The translations under genes and the position numbers were made by a program. Positions 42,317 to 50,677 of a DNA stretch of 64,000 nt are shown in pieces (position 1 is the first letter of the stretch; every line of letters begins with the position of its first letter). The stretch covers positions 146,068-210,067 of the forward strand of contig NZ_NFIT01000004.1 of assembly GCF_002159495.1 (NCBI RefSeq), in the 5' to 3' direction. Origin of the DNA: Olsenella sp. An293 (GTDB lineage Bacteria > Actinomycetota > Coriobacteriia > Coriobacteriales > Atopobiaceae). Under the pieces are notes generated by a model. That model did not search any database, was not told the origin of the DNA, and saw only the letters and a program-made list of their open reading frames with translations.

Positions 42317-43531
42317 TTAGAAGTCCACGTCGACGTCGTTGTAGACGCACTCGAGGAGCTTCTCCATCTCCTCGGGCGTGGGCTGGCGCGGGTTGGAGCC
42401 GGTGCAGGCGTCGCCGATGGCGTCAACGGCGATGCGGGACTTCTTCTCCTCGAACTCGGCGTAGTCGATGATGGACTCGTCGGCCTTCACGCCGCCCTTG
42501 CCGTAGTTCTTGATGCCCTGCGGGATGTCCAGCTTGTCGTTGAGGTCGCGGATCTCCTGCACGAGGGCGGCAACGAGCTCGTCCTCGGTCTCGCCGGCGA
42601 GGTGCAGGACCTCCTTGGCGATGTAGGCGTAGCGGCTCTTGGCGCGGGCGTCCTTGGCGTTGAACTGGATGACCTTGCCGAGGTACATGGCGTTGGCGCA
42701 GCCGTGGATGATGTGGTCGCCGGTGAAGGCGGCGCCGGTCTTGTGCGCCATGGAGTGCACGATGCCGAGCAGGCCGCTCGAGAAGGCGATGCCGGCGATG
42801 CACTGGGCCTCGTGCATGTGCTGACGGGCCTCCTTGTCGCCGGTGTAGGACTTGGGCAGCCACTCGACGATCTCGCGGATGGCGTGGAGGGCGTTGGCGT
42901 CGGTGAACATGGAGCCCGCGGTGGAGACGTAGGCCTCGATGGCGTGGGTCAGCGCGTCCATGCCGGTGTGGGCGCAGAGCTTCTGCGGCATGGTGTAGGT
43001 GAGCTCGGGGTCGACGATGGCCACGTCAGGCGTGATGTTGAAGTCGGCGAGCGGGTACTTGATGCCCTTCTCGTAGTCCGTGATGACGGAGAAGGCCGTG
43101 ACCTCGGTGGCCGTGCCGGAGGTGGAGGCGATGGCGCAGAACTTGGCCTTGGTGCGCAGCTCCGGGAAGGAGAACGGGACGATGGCCTGCTCGAAGGTCT
43201 CCTCGGGGTACTCGTAGAAGAGCCACATGGCCTTGGCAGCGTCGATCGGGGAGCCGCCGCCGATGGCGACGATCCAGTCGGGCTGGAAGGCCTCCATGGC
43301 CTTGGCGCCCTTCATGACGGTCTCGACGGACGGGTCGGACTCGACGCCCTCGAAGATCTGGACCTCGAAGCCGGCCTCCTTGAGGTCAGCCTCAACGTCC
43401 TGCAGGAAGCCGCCGCGGCGCATGGAGCCGCCGCCGGTCACGATCATGGCCTTGGAGCCCTTGAGGTTCTTGACCTCGTGGCGGGCACCCTCGCCAAAGT
43501 ACAGGTCACGCGGGTTGGTGAAACGTCCCAT
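42317..43531 (-). CDS. Iron-containing (group III) alcohol dehydrogenase
   Basis: NAD(P)H-dependent interconversion of an aldehyde and an alcohol, probably to dispose of fermentation electrons. 404 residues. Coenzyme loop IVAIGGGSPIDAAKAMW, then STSGTATEVTAFSVIT and the iron ligands in AIVDPELT (Asp), HTGMDALTHAIEAY, HSMAHKTGA (His) and HIIHGCANA (His). It resembles butanol-type dehydrogenases; substrate chain length is not readable. A monocistronic unit with a 220-bp leader. Confidence 0.9.
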   Translation of the reverse strand: MGRFTNPRDLYFGEGARHEVKNLKGSKAMIVTGGGSMRRGGFLQDVEADLKEAGFEVQIFEGVESDPSVETVMKGAKAMEAFQPDWIVAIGGGSPIDAAKAMWLFYEYPEETFEQAIVPFSFPELRTKAKFCAIASTSGTATEVTAFSVITDYEKGIKYPLADFNITPDVAIVDPELTYTMPQKLCAHTGMDALTHAIEAYVSTAGSMFTDANALHAIREIVEWLPKSYTGDKEARQHMHEAQCIAGIAFSSGLLGIVHSMAHKTGAAFTGDHIIHGCANAMYLGKVIQFNAKDARAKSRYAYIAKEVLHLAGETEDELVAALVQEIRDLNDKLDIPQGIKNYGKGGVKADESIIDYAEFEEKKSRIAVDAIGDACTGSNPRQPTPEEMEKLLECVYNDVDVDF

Positions 43532-43575
43532 AACACTCCTCCAATTCCTGTGCCGTCGCCCCCGCGACGGATCTC

Positions 43576-43600
43576 AAACAGGGTTCTCCCCCTGTTTTTT
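43576..43600 (+). terminator. Terminator-shaped hairpin upstream of the alcohol dehydrogenase
   Basis: AAACAGGG-TTCTCC-CCCTGTTT followed by TTTT reads as an intrinsic terminator on the plus strand, although no plus-strand gene precedes it. On the minus strand it lies within the probable 5' leader of the dehydrogenase and would be a plain hairpin there. Confidence 0.5.
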
Positions 43601-43754
43601 ACCGAACGAGAAGTACCGCGACCCGGCCACCAAAACTCCATGACTCGAGCCGCACACAGCATAGCAGAAACGCATTGGCAACAGACCTCTTTTTCGCCGC
43701 GCGGCGAACGGTCGCGCGCGGCTCCGCTACCATAGGACGCGAGAGGAGAACGAG

Positions 43755-44801
43755 ATGGCGCACAACCCACAGCGCGAGGACTACCAGCGGCTCAGCCTGC
43801 GCTTTGCCCGCGAGCTTGACCGGCTCGACCCGGGCGAGGCGACGCGCGCGTTCGCGAGCTTTGGCCGGCGGTTTGCCCAGGACCGCGACAGCCTCCCGCA
43901 GTCGGACGCCGACCGCGCCTTCCACCTTGTGGTCCTTGCGACCGAGGTCGTTGACTACCAGCTCCCCTTTGCGACCGACGAGCAGGCGCCGGGCCTCATC
44001 AAGCGCGGGCGCGACCTCCTTGACGAGGCGCTCTCCCTTGACCCCGCCTGCCACGACGCAGCGCGCATGCGCTCCTCCTCCGAGGCGCCCTCCGTCGAGG
44101 CGCGCTACCGCCACCTCGCCGAGCGTGCCGACGAGGTCCGCGCCTCGTGCGAGCGGGCGCGCGACGAGGCCGTCGCCGGTCTCGACGACGAGCGCGCGAG
44201 CCTCGCCGCAGACATCGCGATGCGGCCATACCTGCGCTGGCTGGCGTCGCTTGCCGAGGAGGCGCTCATCTGCGGCCGCAACCGCGTCGCCGCCGACGTC
44301 GCCGAGCGGCTCCTGCGCCTGGACGCCCGCGACCTCTCCGACGCCCGCTTCACGCTCGCCTACGCGCTCGCCAAGCTCGAGGACGAGGACGGCCTCGCCG
44401 AGCTCGAGCGGCGCTACGCCTCGATCTCTCCCCTGCGCGGGCCCGATGACGCCTGGATCTTGCTCGCCCGCATCGCGCTCGCTCACAAGCGCTGCGACTT
44501 CGAGCGCGCCCGCGCCGACCTCTCCCGCCTGCTCTCGACCTACGCCGGCGCGGCGGGGACGCTCATCCGCCAGGTCGAGCTGCCCGACGGCGAGTTCGCC
44601 CGTCTCCGCGTGCGACCCTACAGCGAAGACGAGCTCATCCTCGCCGTGAGCGAGGGCATCGTCTTGCTCCAGGAGGGCAACGACCGCAGCGGCAAGGGCG
44701 TGCTCGGCACGTGGGTGGCACGCGAGGTCGCGCGCCTCGACCCCGAGGCGGCGCGCGAGGCGGCGCAGGCCGCGCGGCGAGAGGGGGCGCAGCAGGCATG
44801 A
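43755..44801 (+). CDS. Helical-repeat (TPR-like) protein A
   Basis: 348 residues from an ATG after GAGAGGAG. Rich in Ala, Arg, Asp and Leu in alternating helices without signal peptide or membrane span. Helical pairs such as AWILLARIALAHKRCDFERARADLSRLL resemble tetratricopeptide repeats. No catalytic motif is seen and the family was not recognised. It overlaps the next gene by four bases (ATGA), and the C-terminal third resembles that gene (see there), so the two form a duplicated pair probably made in equal amounts. Confidence 0.65.
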   Translation: MAHNPQREDYQRLSLRFARELDRLDPGEATRAFASFGRRFAQDRDSLPQSDADRAFHLVVLATEVVDYQLPFATDEQAPGLIKRGRDLLDEALSLDPACHDAARMRSSSEAPSVEARYRHLAERADEVRASCERARDEAVAGLDDERASLAADIAMRPYLRWLASLAEEALICGRNRVAADVAERLLRLDARDLSDARFTLAYALAKLEDEDGLAELERRYASISPLRGPDDAWILLARIALAHKRCDFERARADLSRLLSTYAGAAGTLIRQVELPDGEFARLRVRPYSEDELILAVSEGIVLLQEGNDRSGKGVLGTWVAREVARLDPEAAREAAQAARREGAQQA

Positions 44802-45757
44802 ACGCGTGGGACGAGCTGGTGCAGCGCTGTGCCCTCAGGCGGCGCGACAAGATCGGCCCGCTCTCCGACGAGGCCTACGCCGAGCTCCTGCTCGCCGTCC
44901 GCGCCGACCCGGAGGCGTTTGTCGACACCTCGGTCGAGCGCTCCGCCCTCGTGATGGCGCGCGCCCTCGACGCGTACCGGGCGAGCTGCCGAGACGACGA
45001 CCTCCTCGACGACGCGGCCTACGAGGCCGAGCGCGCCCGCCGGCTGGCCGCGCTCCACGCGGAGTGCGTGCTCGCGCGCGAGATCGACGAGAGCAGCCTC
45101 GACGCCAACCTGATGCAGCTGCTCACCGCCGACCTCGAGCCCGACCCCCTGCTCGAGGGGCTCCTTGAGCTCGAAAAGGACTTCTCCTGCGACGAGCCTC
45201 CCGCAGGCGACGCCTGGGACGACGTCTTCTATCGTCCCCACCTGCGCCTTCGTGCCGCCGTCGCGCGCACCTGCGCCGACAGCGCGCGCTTCAAGATGGC
45301 CCGCGACGCCGCGCTCTCGGTGATCGATGCCTCCCCGAGCGACCCGCTCGGCGCGCGGCACACCTGCATGCTCGCGTATGCCCGGCTCGAGGACGAGGCG
45401 GGCTTCGACGCCGTGAGCGCGCGCTTCTCGCGTCAGGAGAGCTCGTGGTCGCACCTCGCGCGCGCGATCATGCTCTACAAGCTCGACCGGATGCCGGCTG
45501 CCCGGCGCGCCCTGCGCGGGTTCGACGGCCTTTGTCCCGGCGGGGCCTACGCTCTGCTGCGCCCCACCTACGTGGAGCTCTACCTGCCCGACCGCCCCGA
45601 GGTGGCTCCCTGCAGCTTCGAGGAGAGCATGCTCGCGGTCCGCGAGGCGGAGCCCGTCATCGCCGACACGCCCGACTTCATCCCCTGGTGCCAGGATCAG
45701 GAGTGGCTCGTGGCGAGCGCGGCGCGCTTTGCCGAGGGCCACGACCTGGACTGGTAG
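44798..45757 (+). CDS. Helical-repeat (TPR-like) protein B
   Basis: 319 residues; the ATG overlaps the stop of protein A. Also helical and soluble. Its region HLARAIMLYKLDRMPAARRAL followed by LRPTYVELYLPD and FEESMLAVREAEPVI corresponds to LLARIALAHKRCDFERARADL, IRQVELPD and SEDELILAVSEGIV of protein A, so the two are paralogs. The conserved Trp and Cys-containing C-terminal end (FIPWCQDQEWLV) differs from A. Function unknown; a two-subunit scaffold is a reasonable guess. Confidence 0.65.
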   Translation: MNAWDELVQRCALRRRDKIGPLSDEAYAELLLAVRADPEAFVDTSVERSALVMARALDAYRASCRDDDLLDDAAYEAERARRLAALHAECVLAREIDESSLDANLMQLLTADLEPDPLLEGLLELEKDFSCDEPPAGDAWDDVFYRPHLRLRAAVARTCADSARFKMARDAALSVIDASPSDPLGARHTCMLAYARLEDEAGFDAVSARFSRQESSWSHLARAIMLYKLDRMPAARRALRGFDGLCPGGAYALLRPTYVELYLPDRPEVAPCSFEESMLAVREAEPVIADTPDFIPWCQDQEWLVASAARFAEGHDLDW

Positions 45758-45821
45758 CGGCCGCACGGTTCTTCTCGCCCGCGGGACGGAGCACCCGGGC
45801 CGCCTTGAGCTTTGAGCCTTT

Positions 45822-45961
45822 AGGGTATGTACACCCGCGCCTCAGGGTATGTACACGGTCCGATTTGAGACCAATAGCATTTGCGCAGGTAGATTGAGTG
45901 ACGAGAAGAGCCGAGAGGCCGGAAAAGTGTACAAACCCTGAGAGCAGGGTGTACAAACCCT
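45822..45961. repeat. 140-bp MITE-like element with 35-bp terminal inverted repeats
   Basis: Each end carries two copies of AGGGT(A/T)TGTACAC whose starts are 22 bp apart: 45822 and 45844 forward; 45949 and 45927 reversed. The two 35-bp ends match at 29 positions when one is inverted. The 70-bp centre has no gene of its own; a minus-strand frame crosses it but has no ribosome site. No target-site duplication is evident. The rest of the gap to tRNA-Glu holds only that tRNA's terminator. Confidence 0.8.
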
Positions 45962-45991
45962 CGCGGGGCCCGGCAAGGTGCGCACGAAAGA

Positions 45992-46020
45992 GGCCCGGAC
46001 CGCGCGTGACGGTCCGGGCC
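45992..46020 (-). terminator. tRNA-Glu terminator
   Basis: GGCCCGGACCG and CGGTCCGGGCC arms with a 7-base loop, followed by TCTTTCG on the minus strand, 10 bp from the tRNA. Confidence 0.75.
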
Positions 46021-46029
46021 GCTGTGTCA

Positions 46030-46105
46030 TGGTGCCCCCAACGGGAGTCGAACCCGTGTCGTCGCCTTGAAAGGGCGATGTCCTAGGCCACTAGACGATG
46101 GGGAC
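46030..46105 (-). tRNA. tRNA-Glu (TTC)
   Basis: Anticodon loop CTTTCAA between TCGCC and GGCGA; acceptor GTCCCCA pairs with TGGGGGC (one G-U); CCA encoded. Confidence 0.96.
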
Positions 46106-46198
46106 GCACGGCAGAGTATACCAGAGGGCGGGCGAGAAGAACGTGGGCCCGAGACGTCGCCTAGGGGCGGTGGGCCTCCGCGTTCGCAGAGGCGTCGT

Positions 46199-46283
46199 TG
46201 GTAGGGGCGGTGGGACTCGAACCCACAATCCTTTCGGCCGAAGATTTTAAGTCTCCTGCGTATGCCAGTTCCGCCACGCCCCC
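46199..46283 (-). tRNA. tRNA-Leu (TAA)
   Basis: Anticodon loop CTTAAAA carries TAA; a long variable arm typical of class II tRNA; acceptor GGGGGCG pairs with CGCCCCT (one G-U); CCA encoded. It reads the rare UUA codon in this GC-rich genome. Confidence 0.95.
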
Positions 46284-46302
46284 GCGTGCGACTCAGAACA
46301 TC

Positions 46303-47316
46303 CTAGCGCAGCGGGCGCATCGTGGGCTTCCAGATCACCGGCGAGTCCTCGCCGGTAAGCGCCGCCGCAGCCGTGGTCGCCAGGCCAAAGAGCAGGTCGG
46401 ACTCGCTAGCGAGCAGCTCGGTGAAGCCAGTCTGGCGCATGAGCTCGGAGATGGCCACCACGCCGCCCAGGATGACCGGGGCGCGCTTGGCCTGAAGTCC
46501 CGGCAGCTCGGCGCGCTGCTCGACCGTCATACCCGCGAGGCGCCGCTCCAGCGTCTCGACCTCCTCGAGCGTGATCTTGCCGAGGTGGACGCGCGAGGAG
46601 TCGTAGGGCTCGAGCTCGAGGTTCATGGCAACGAGGCTCGTCACGGTGCCACCGCACACCACGAGCCGCTCGGGCGCGCCCTCGACGGCGCGCTCGGGGC
46701 CGGCGGCGACAAGCCCGCCCTCCTCGATGACGGGGGCAAAGGCCGCGGCCGCAAAGGCGTGCGCCGCCTCGAGGTCGGCCGTCGCGGGAAGGGGCTCCGC
46801 GGAGAGGTACTTCTCGGTCACGCGACGGCACCCCACGTCGACGGATCGAACAAAGCCGAGGTCAAGCGCACCATCGGTACGCAGCGACCCCAGCGCGAGC
46901 TCCGTGGAGCCGCCGCCGTTGTCCGCCACGAGGATGCGCGTGCCGGGAAAGTCGCGCGCGACGCCCAAAAACGTGAGGGCGCCCTCGATCTCGCCGGGGA
47001 TGACGATGGGGTCGAGCCCCAGGGAGTCGAGCGCCGCGCCCAGCTCGCAGGCGTTCTCGGCGTCGCGGGCCGCGCTCGTGAGGGTGCAGCACGCCGCCTC
47101 GGCGCCGGCTTCGCGGGCGGAGTCGACGTAGCCGCGCACGCAGGCAAAGACGCGGCCCATGGCCTCCTCCGAGAGGCGGCCGGTGGCGTCCACGCCCTCG
47201 CCGAGGTTGCAGATCTCCGAGTGCTTGGCCAGGCGCACCACGCGCCCGTGCTCAACGTCCGCGACGGCGAGGCGCGCGGTCACGGTCCCGATGTCGATGC
47301 AGGCCACGCGGCGCAT
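46303..47316 (-). CDS. ppx: Ppx/GppA family phosphatase
   Basis: Exopolyphosphatase or guanosine pentaphosphatase, hydrolysing polyphosphate or pppGpp. About 337 residues from the ATG at 47316 (GAGGAG six bases upstream; a GTG six bases earlier overlaps the previous stop). ASKHA fold motifs: CIDIGTVTARLAVADV (phosphate 1), TSAARDAEN, VADNGGGSTELALG (phosphate 2) and VVCGGTVTSL. Single-domain, without the HD domain of E. coli Ppx. Coupled to the divIC-like gene upstream, the ftsB-ppx order of many Actinobacteria. Confidence 0.92.
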   Translation of the reverse strand: MRRVACIDIGTVTARLAVADVEHGRVVRLAKHSEICNLGEGVDATGRLSEEAMGRVFACVRGYVDSAREAGAEAACCTLTSAARDAENACELGAALDSLGLDPIVIPGEIEGALTFLGVARDFPGTRILVADNGGGSTELALGSLRTDGALDLGFVRSVDVGCRRVTEKYLSAEPLPATADLEAAHAFAAAAFAPVIEEGGLVAAGPERAVEGAPERLVVCGGTVTSLVAMNLELEPYDSSRVHLGKITLEEVETLERRLAGMTVEQRAELPGLQAKRAPVILGGVVAISELMRQTGFTELLASESDLLFGLATTAAAALTGEDSPVIWKPTMRPLR

Positions 47317-47318
47317 GC

Positions 47319-47870
47319 TCACTCCTCACCGTATCTGAAGACAAAGTCGCCCAGGGAGAGGTACCACGGGAGCTCCTCGGACTCGGGCGCGGCACCGTCT
47401 TCCTCGGGCAGGCCGACGGCCTTCACGCCCGACTCGCCCTCGTTGACGTAGCCGCGCTTGCGCGCCTCGTCCTCGATGCCCTCGCGGGTCTGGAGACGGT
47501 CGATGTCGCCCTGGTACTCGTCGATGCTCTCGTTGAGGCCGTCAAGGGTCTCCTGCTTTATGCCCTGGTCGCGCCAGGCGCAGTAGAGCCCCCTGGCCGG
47601 CCCGTACAGCGCCACGAGCACGACGAGCGTCACCGCGACCACGGCGAGGGGCACGGCGGCGCTGCCGAGGCTGTCCAGCGCGTCCGCGGCGCGCTCCCTC
47701 ACGGAGCGTGCCGGCGCGCCCGCCTTGGGGGAGCTCTTCTTTGGCTTGGAGACGGCCTTGGGGGCAGGCTTTCGCGCACGCGACGTGGGGGTCGCGCGAC
47801 GCGCGGGCTTGCGCGCCGACTTGCTCGCGGCGCCGCCCGTCATGGTGGCCGTCATGGTCTTCTCGCTCAT
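47319..47870 (-). CDS. divIC: Septum formation initiator, FtsB/DivIC family
   Basis: Bitopic cell-division protein of the FtsQLB/DivIB-FtsL-DivIC complex. 183 residues: a basic Lys/Arg/Ala/Pro-rich cytoplasmic N-terminus (~60), one membrane span (VPLAVVAVTLVVLVALYGPA, near residues 72-92), then a coiled coil (KQETLDGLNESIDEYQGDID) and a conserved IEDEARKRGYVNEGE block. The ppx start overlaps or touches its stop, so they are coupled. Confidence 0.88.
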   Translation of the reverse strand: MSEKTMTATMTGGAASKSARKPARRATPTSRARKPAPKAVSKPKKSSPKAGAPARSVRERAADALDSLGSAAVPLAVVAVTLVVLVALYGPARGLYCAWRDQGIKQETLDGLNESIDEYQGDIDRLQTREGIEDEARKRGYVNEGESGVKAVGLPEEDGAAPESEELPWYLSLGDFVFRYGEE

Positions 47871-47963
47871 GCCCGCTTCGTTTCTCGCTCGGTTCTGGCA
47901 GGGCCGCGGCCAAAGGGCCGCTCACACCCGTTATACCAGACGCACGCGCGCGGACGGGGCGCG

Positions 47964-48818
47964 TCAGGACATCTCCTCCGCCTTCGCACGGTCCCAAAGC
48001 TCGTTCAGGGCCTCGGTGCCAATGCCCTCGAGGTCAAGGCCCTCCTTCGCGGCGAGCTCCTCCATGCGGGCCCAGCGCGCCCTGAACTTGCGGTTGGCGT
48101 GCGCGAGCGCCTCCTCGGCGTCGATCCCCTCCCAGCGGGCCACGTTCACCAGCGAGAAGAGCAGGTCGCCAAACTCCGCGGCGCGCTCCGGGGAGCCGGG
48201 CGCCTCGCGCTCGAACTCCGCGCGCTCCTCTGCGACCTTGTCCCAGACGCCCTCCACGCTGGGCCACTCAAAGCCCGCCTTGGCCGCGCGCTTGGAGATC
48301 TTTTGGCACTGCATGAGCGCCGGCAGGGAGCGCGGCACGGAGTCGAGAAGCCCCTGGGGCTGCGCGTCCTTCTCGCCCGAGGCCGCGCGCTCGGCGGCCT
48401 TGACCTCGTCCCAGATGTCCTGGACCTCGTTGCCGTCGCCCGCCGAGACGTGCTCGCCAAAGACGTGCGGGTGGCGGCGCACGAGCTTCTCGTTGAGGCC
48501 GTGGACCACGTCGTCGATGGTGAAGGCACCCTCGTCGGCCGCGATCTGCGCGTGCAGGACCACCTGCTCCAGGACGTCTCCGAGCTCCTCCACCAGGTGG
48601 GCCGTATCATCTGCCTCGATGGCCTCAACGGCCTCGTAGGCCTCCTCGACCATGTGCTTGGTGATGGAGCGGTGCGTCTGCTCGCGGTCCCACGGGCAGC
48701 CGTCGGGCTGACGCAGGCGCCACATCGTGCGCACGAGGCGGTCGAACTCGAGGTGGGTGGTCGGCGCGCCGGGACGCGCGGCGTTCTCGGCGTCGACGCG
48801 GTCTGCGGTCTGGGACAT
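47964..48818 (-). CDS. mazG: Nucleoside triphosphate pyrophosphohydrolase MazG
   Basis: Hydrolyses NTPs and dNTPs, including damaged ones, to monophosphates and pyrophosphate. 284 residues with the motif GCPWDREQTHRSI and the metal-binding EEAYEAVEAIEADDTAHLVEELGD (EExxE...ExxD), then a second, shorter MazG-like half (AEFGDLLFSLVNVARWEGID). Divergence from the REP pair at 48838 is only 20 bp. It lies upstream of divIC with a 93-bp gap. Confidence 0.94.
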   Translation of the reverse strand: MSQTADRVDAENAARPGAPTTHLEFDRLVRTMWRLRQPDGCPWDREQTHRSITKHMVEEAYEAVEAIEADDTAHLVEELGDVLEQVVLHAQIAADEGAFTIDDVVHGLNEKLVRRHPHVFGEHVSAGDGNEVQDIWDEVKAAERAASGEKDAQPQGLLDSVPRSLPALMQCQKISKRAAKAGFEWPSVEGVWDKVAEERAEFEREAPGSPERAAEFGDLLFSLVNVARWEGIDAEEALAHANRKFRARWARMEELAAKEGLDLEGIGTEALNELWDRAKAEEMS

Positions 48819-48837
48819 GCGCGTTCCTCTCTGTTAG

Positions 48838-48900
48838 TTGGGGACAGTCCCCAATTTACATAAAACATTTGTGTGAATTGGGGACTGTCCCCAATTCACA
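48838..48900. repeat. Inverted pair of REP-like palindromes
   Basis: TTGGGGACAGTCCCCAA (48838-48854) and a 29-bp palindrome with the GGGGACTGTCCCC core (48872-48900) stand in opposite orientation 17 bp apart, in the arrangement called a REP doublet or REPIN in other bacteria. They lie between mazG and the CobW-like gene. Confidence 0.85.
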
Positions 48901-48942
48901 GAGTGACGCGGCGGGCGGGATTCCGCAAGCGAGAAGAACGCG

Positions 48943-49974
48943 CTACTCGTGGTGATGGTGGTCGTGGTGATGGTGGTCGTGGTGGTCGTGGCGGTGCCCG
49001 TAGTCGAGCGACTCGTCATCGGCCGCCTCCGCGTGACCCGCGGCAACGGCGTCGCGCACGAGCGGCAGCAGCGTCTCGCGCAGCCAGGGCCTGCGCACCT
49101 CGGGCCCGATGAACGCCGCGATCGCGCCGTCCTTCTCGCCCTCCGCGGGCGGCTCGGCGCCGGTGACGGACCACGCCCGGTCCACCACGTCAAAGCGCAG
49201 CCACTGGCCGCCGCAGGGCAGCACGCCCTTGGCGCGCACGACCTCGCCAAAGACGCCCGCGACCAGCGCGTCCAAAAACCACAGCAGGTGATTCTCGGTA
49301 GGCAGCGACACCCCCGCCAAAGACAGGCTCTCGAACTCGTCCTCCGCGGGCGCCGCATCCGGGCGCGCCGCGGAGCGCCCCGGGTCCAAGTCGCGCTCAA
49401 GCAGCGCCGAGAAGAACTCGTCGGGCAGCCGGTCGTACGGGACGTCCACGATCCGGGCGGCAGGGTTCTTCTCGGCAACCCACGCCCGCGCGGCGCTGAC
49501 CTGGCCCGGGCCCGCGTGCTGCACCTTGGAGAGCACCACCACGGGCGCCGTGGCAACCTGGTCGAGATAGATGTCAGAGAACCGCTCGCGCTGGCGCTCC
49601 CAGGCGACCGCGTCCACGACCACGAGCGGCGCGAGCAGCGAGATGCGCTCGTAGCTCACCTGGTCGACGTTCTCCAGCACGCTGGAGAGGCGCGCGACGC
49701 CCGTGGGCTCCACGACCAGGTACTCGGGGTCCAGCGTGTTGGCGATCGTGAGCACGGACGCGGCGAAGTCCTGCTTTCCCGAGCAGCAGATGCAGTTCTC
49801 GGTGGACTCCCAGACAGAGAGCTCGTCGGTCTTTGAGAGGACCTTGGCGTCGATGTCCGCCTGACCGTACTCGTTCTCGTAGACCACGAAGTCGCGCCCG
49901 GTGCGGCGGGCGAGCTCCTGGATGAACGTCGTCTTCCCGGCCCCGAGGAAGCCGGACACCACCAGCACGCGCAT
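48943..49974 (-). CDS. CobW/COG0523 family GTPase, metallochaperone
   Basis: G3E GTPase of the CobW/ZNG group, which insert or shuttle metals such as zinc or cobalt. 343 residues from the ATG at 49974 after GGAGG. Walker A VVSGFLGAGKTT (residues 6-17), the metal motif CxCC at 61-64 (NCICCSGK), VVEPTGVA and the CobW C-terminal domain. The last ~20 residues are almost only His and Asp (RHDHHDHHHHDHHHHE), a typical metal reservoir. No cobalamin or Zur-linked genes are near, so the metal is undecided. Confidence 0.92.
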   Translation of the reverse strand: MRVLVVSGFLGAGKTTFIQELARRTGRDFVVYENEYGQADIDAKVLSKTDELSVWESTENCICCSGKQDFAASVLTIANTLDPEYLVVEPTGVARLSSVLENVDQVSYERISLLAPLVVVDAVAWERQRERFSDIYLDQVATAPVVVLSKVQHAGPGQVSAARAWVAEKNPAARIVDVPYDRLPDEFFSALLERDLDPGRSAARPDAAPAEDEFESLSLAGVSLPTENHLLWFLDALVAGVFGEVVRAKGVLPCGGQWLRFDVVDRAWSVTGAEPPAEGEKDGAIAAFIGPEVRRPWLRETLLPLVRDAVAAGHAEAADDESLDYGHRHDHHDHHHHDHHHHE

Positions 49975-50110
49975 GTTAGCCTCCTCACAACCAGGTGCAC
50001 CAATCAGCCGGAGCGCATCGATTCTCTCACATGTTGGTTGGGACCACGCTCCTACCATTATCTCGCAGCGTTAGCCCATCCATTCTGGCCCTGATCCGCA
50101 TGGCCACACT

Positions 50111-50152
50111 TTGCAATATCACGATATCGTGATATTCTCTCTATACGAGAGA
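50111..50152 (+). promoter_or_regulatory. Palindromic operator and promoter of the DUF2442-HTH gene
   Basis: AATATCACGAT-ATCGTGATATT (50115-50136) is a perfect 22-bp palindrome. TTGCAA (50111-50116) and TATTCT (50133-50138), 16 bases apart, could be -35 and -10, placing the palindrome between them. A second small inverted repeat TCTCTC-TATA-CGAGAGA (50136-50152) follows in the leader. Confidence 0.6.
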
Positions 50153-50168
50153 GATTGGGAGCCCACCC

Positions 50169-50603
50169 ATGTTTCACAAGATAAAGGACGTGACGCCCCT
50201 GCCCGACCTTCGCCTGCGCGTGCTGTTTGCCAACGGGACGACCAAGCTCTACGATGCAACGCCACTCACCGAGCACCTCGACGCCTTCCAGGAGCTCAGG
50301 AGGGGTCACCTGTTCGAGGACGTAGAGGTCGACGCCGGCGGATACGGCGTCTCGTGGAACGACGACCTCGACCTCTCCTGCGACGAGATCTGGGAGCACG
50401 GCGAGCCCATAACGACGGAGTTCGACGGCCTGATGTCGTTCGCCGACGCGAGCGACCTCTGGGGACTCAGCGAATCCACGCTCCGCAAGGCGGTCTCGTA
50501 CGGCAAGATCGTCGCCGGCGTCGACGCGAGGAAGTTTGGCAAGCAGTGGGTCGTCACCTCCGCCGCCATGCACAGGGAGTACGGGGAGCCGCTGAGCGCC
50601 TAG
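50169..50603 (+). CDS. DUF2442 domain protein with C-terminal HTH
   Basis: 144 residues. Residues 1-~85 match the DUF2442 pattern (KDVTPLPDLRLRVLFANGTTKLYD...GYGVSWNDDLDLSCDEIW). Residues ~90-140 look like a helix-turn-helix (DLWGLSESTLRKAVSYGKI, then KQWVVTSAAMHREYG) of the excisionase/MerR-like type. DUF2442 proteins are often paired with DUF4160 partners in toxin-antitoxin-like loci; no partner is next to it. A perfect palindrome in its promoter suggests self-repression. Local AT content in the promoter is higher than around it, so it may be acquired. The ribosome site is weak. Confidence 0.75.
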   Translation: MFHKIKDVTPLPDLRLRVLFANGTTKLYDATPLTEHLDAFQELRRGHLFEDVEVDAGGYGVSWNDDLDLSCDEIWEHGEPITTEFDGLMSFADASDLWGLSESTLRKAVSYGKIVAGVDARKFGKQWVVTSAAMHREYGEPLSA

Positions 50604-50677
50604 ATGCATGAGACCCCCAGCCAAAACGAGCGGGCGAGGGCCGAGAAGGACCCCCGCCCGCAGCTCACCCTAAAGCG

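Noticed and set aside
45678..45956. A 92-residue minus-strand frame through the MITE-like element
   Set aside because: No ribosome site and it runs antisense into helical protein B; possible only if homologs with conserved starts exist.
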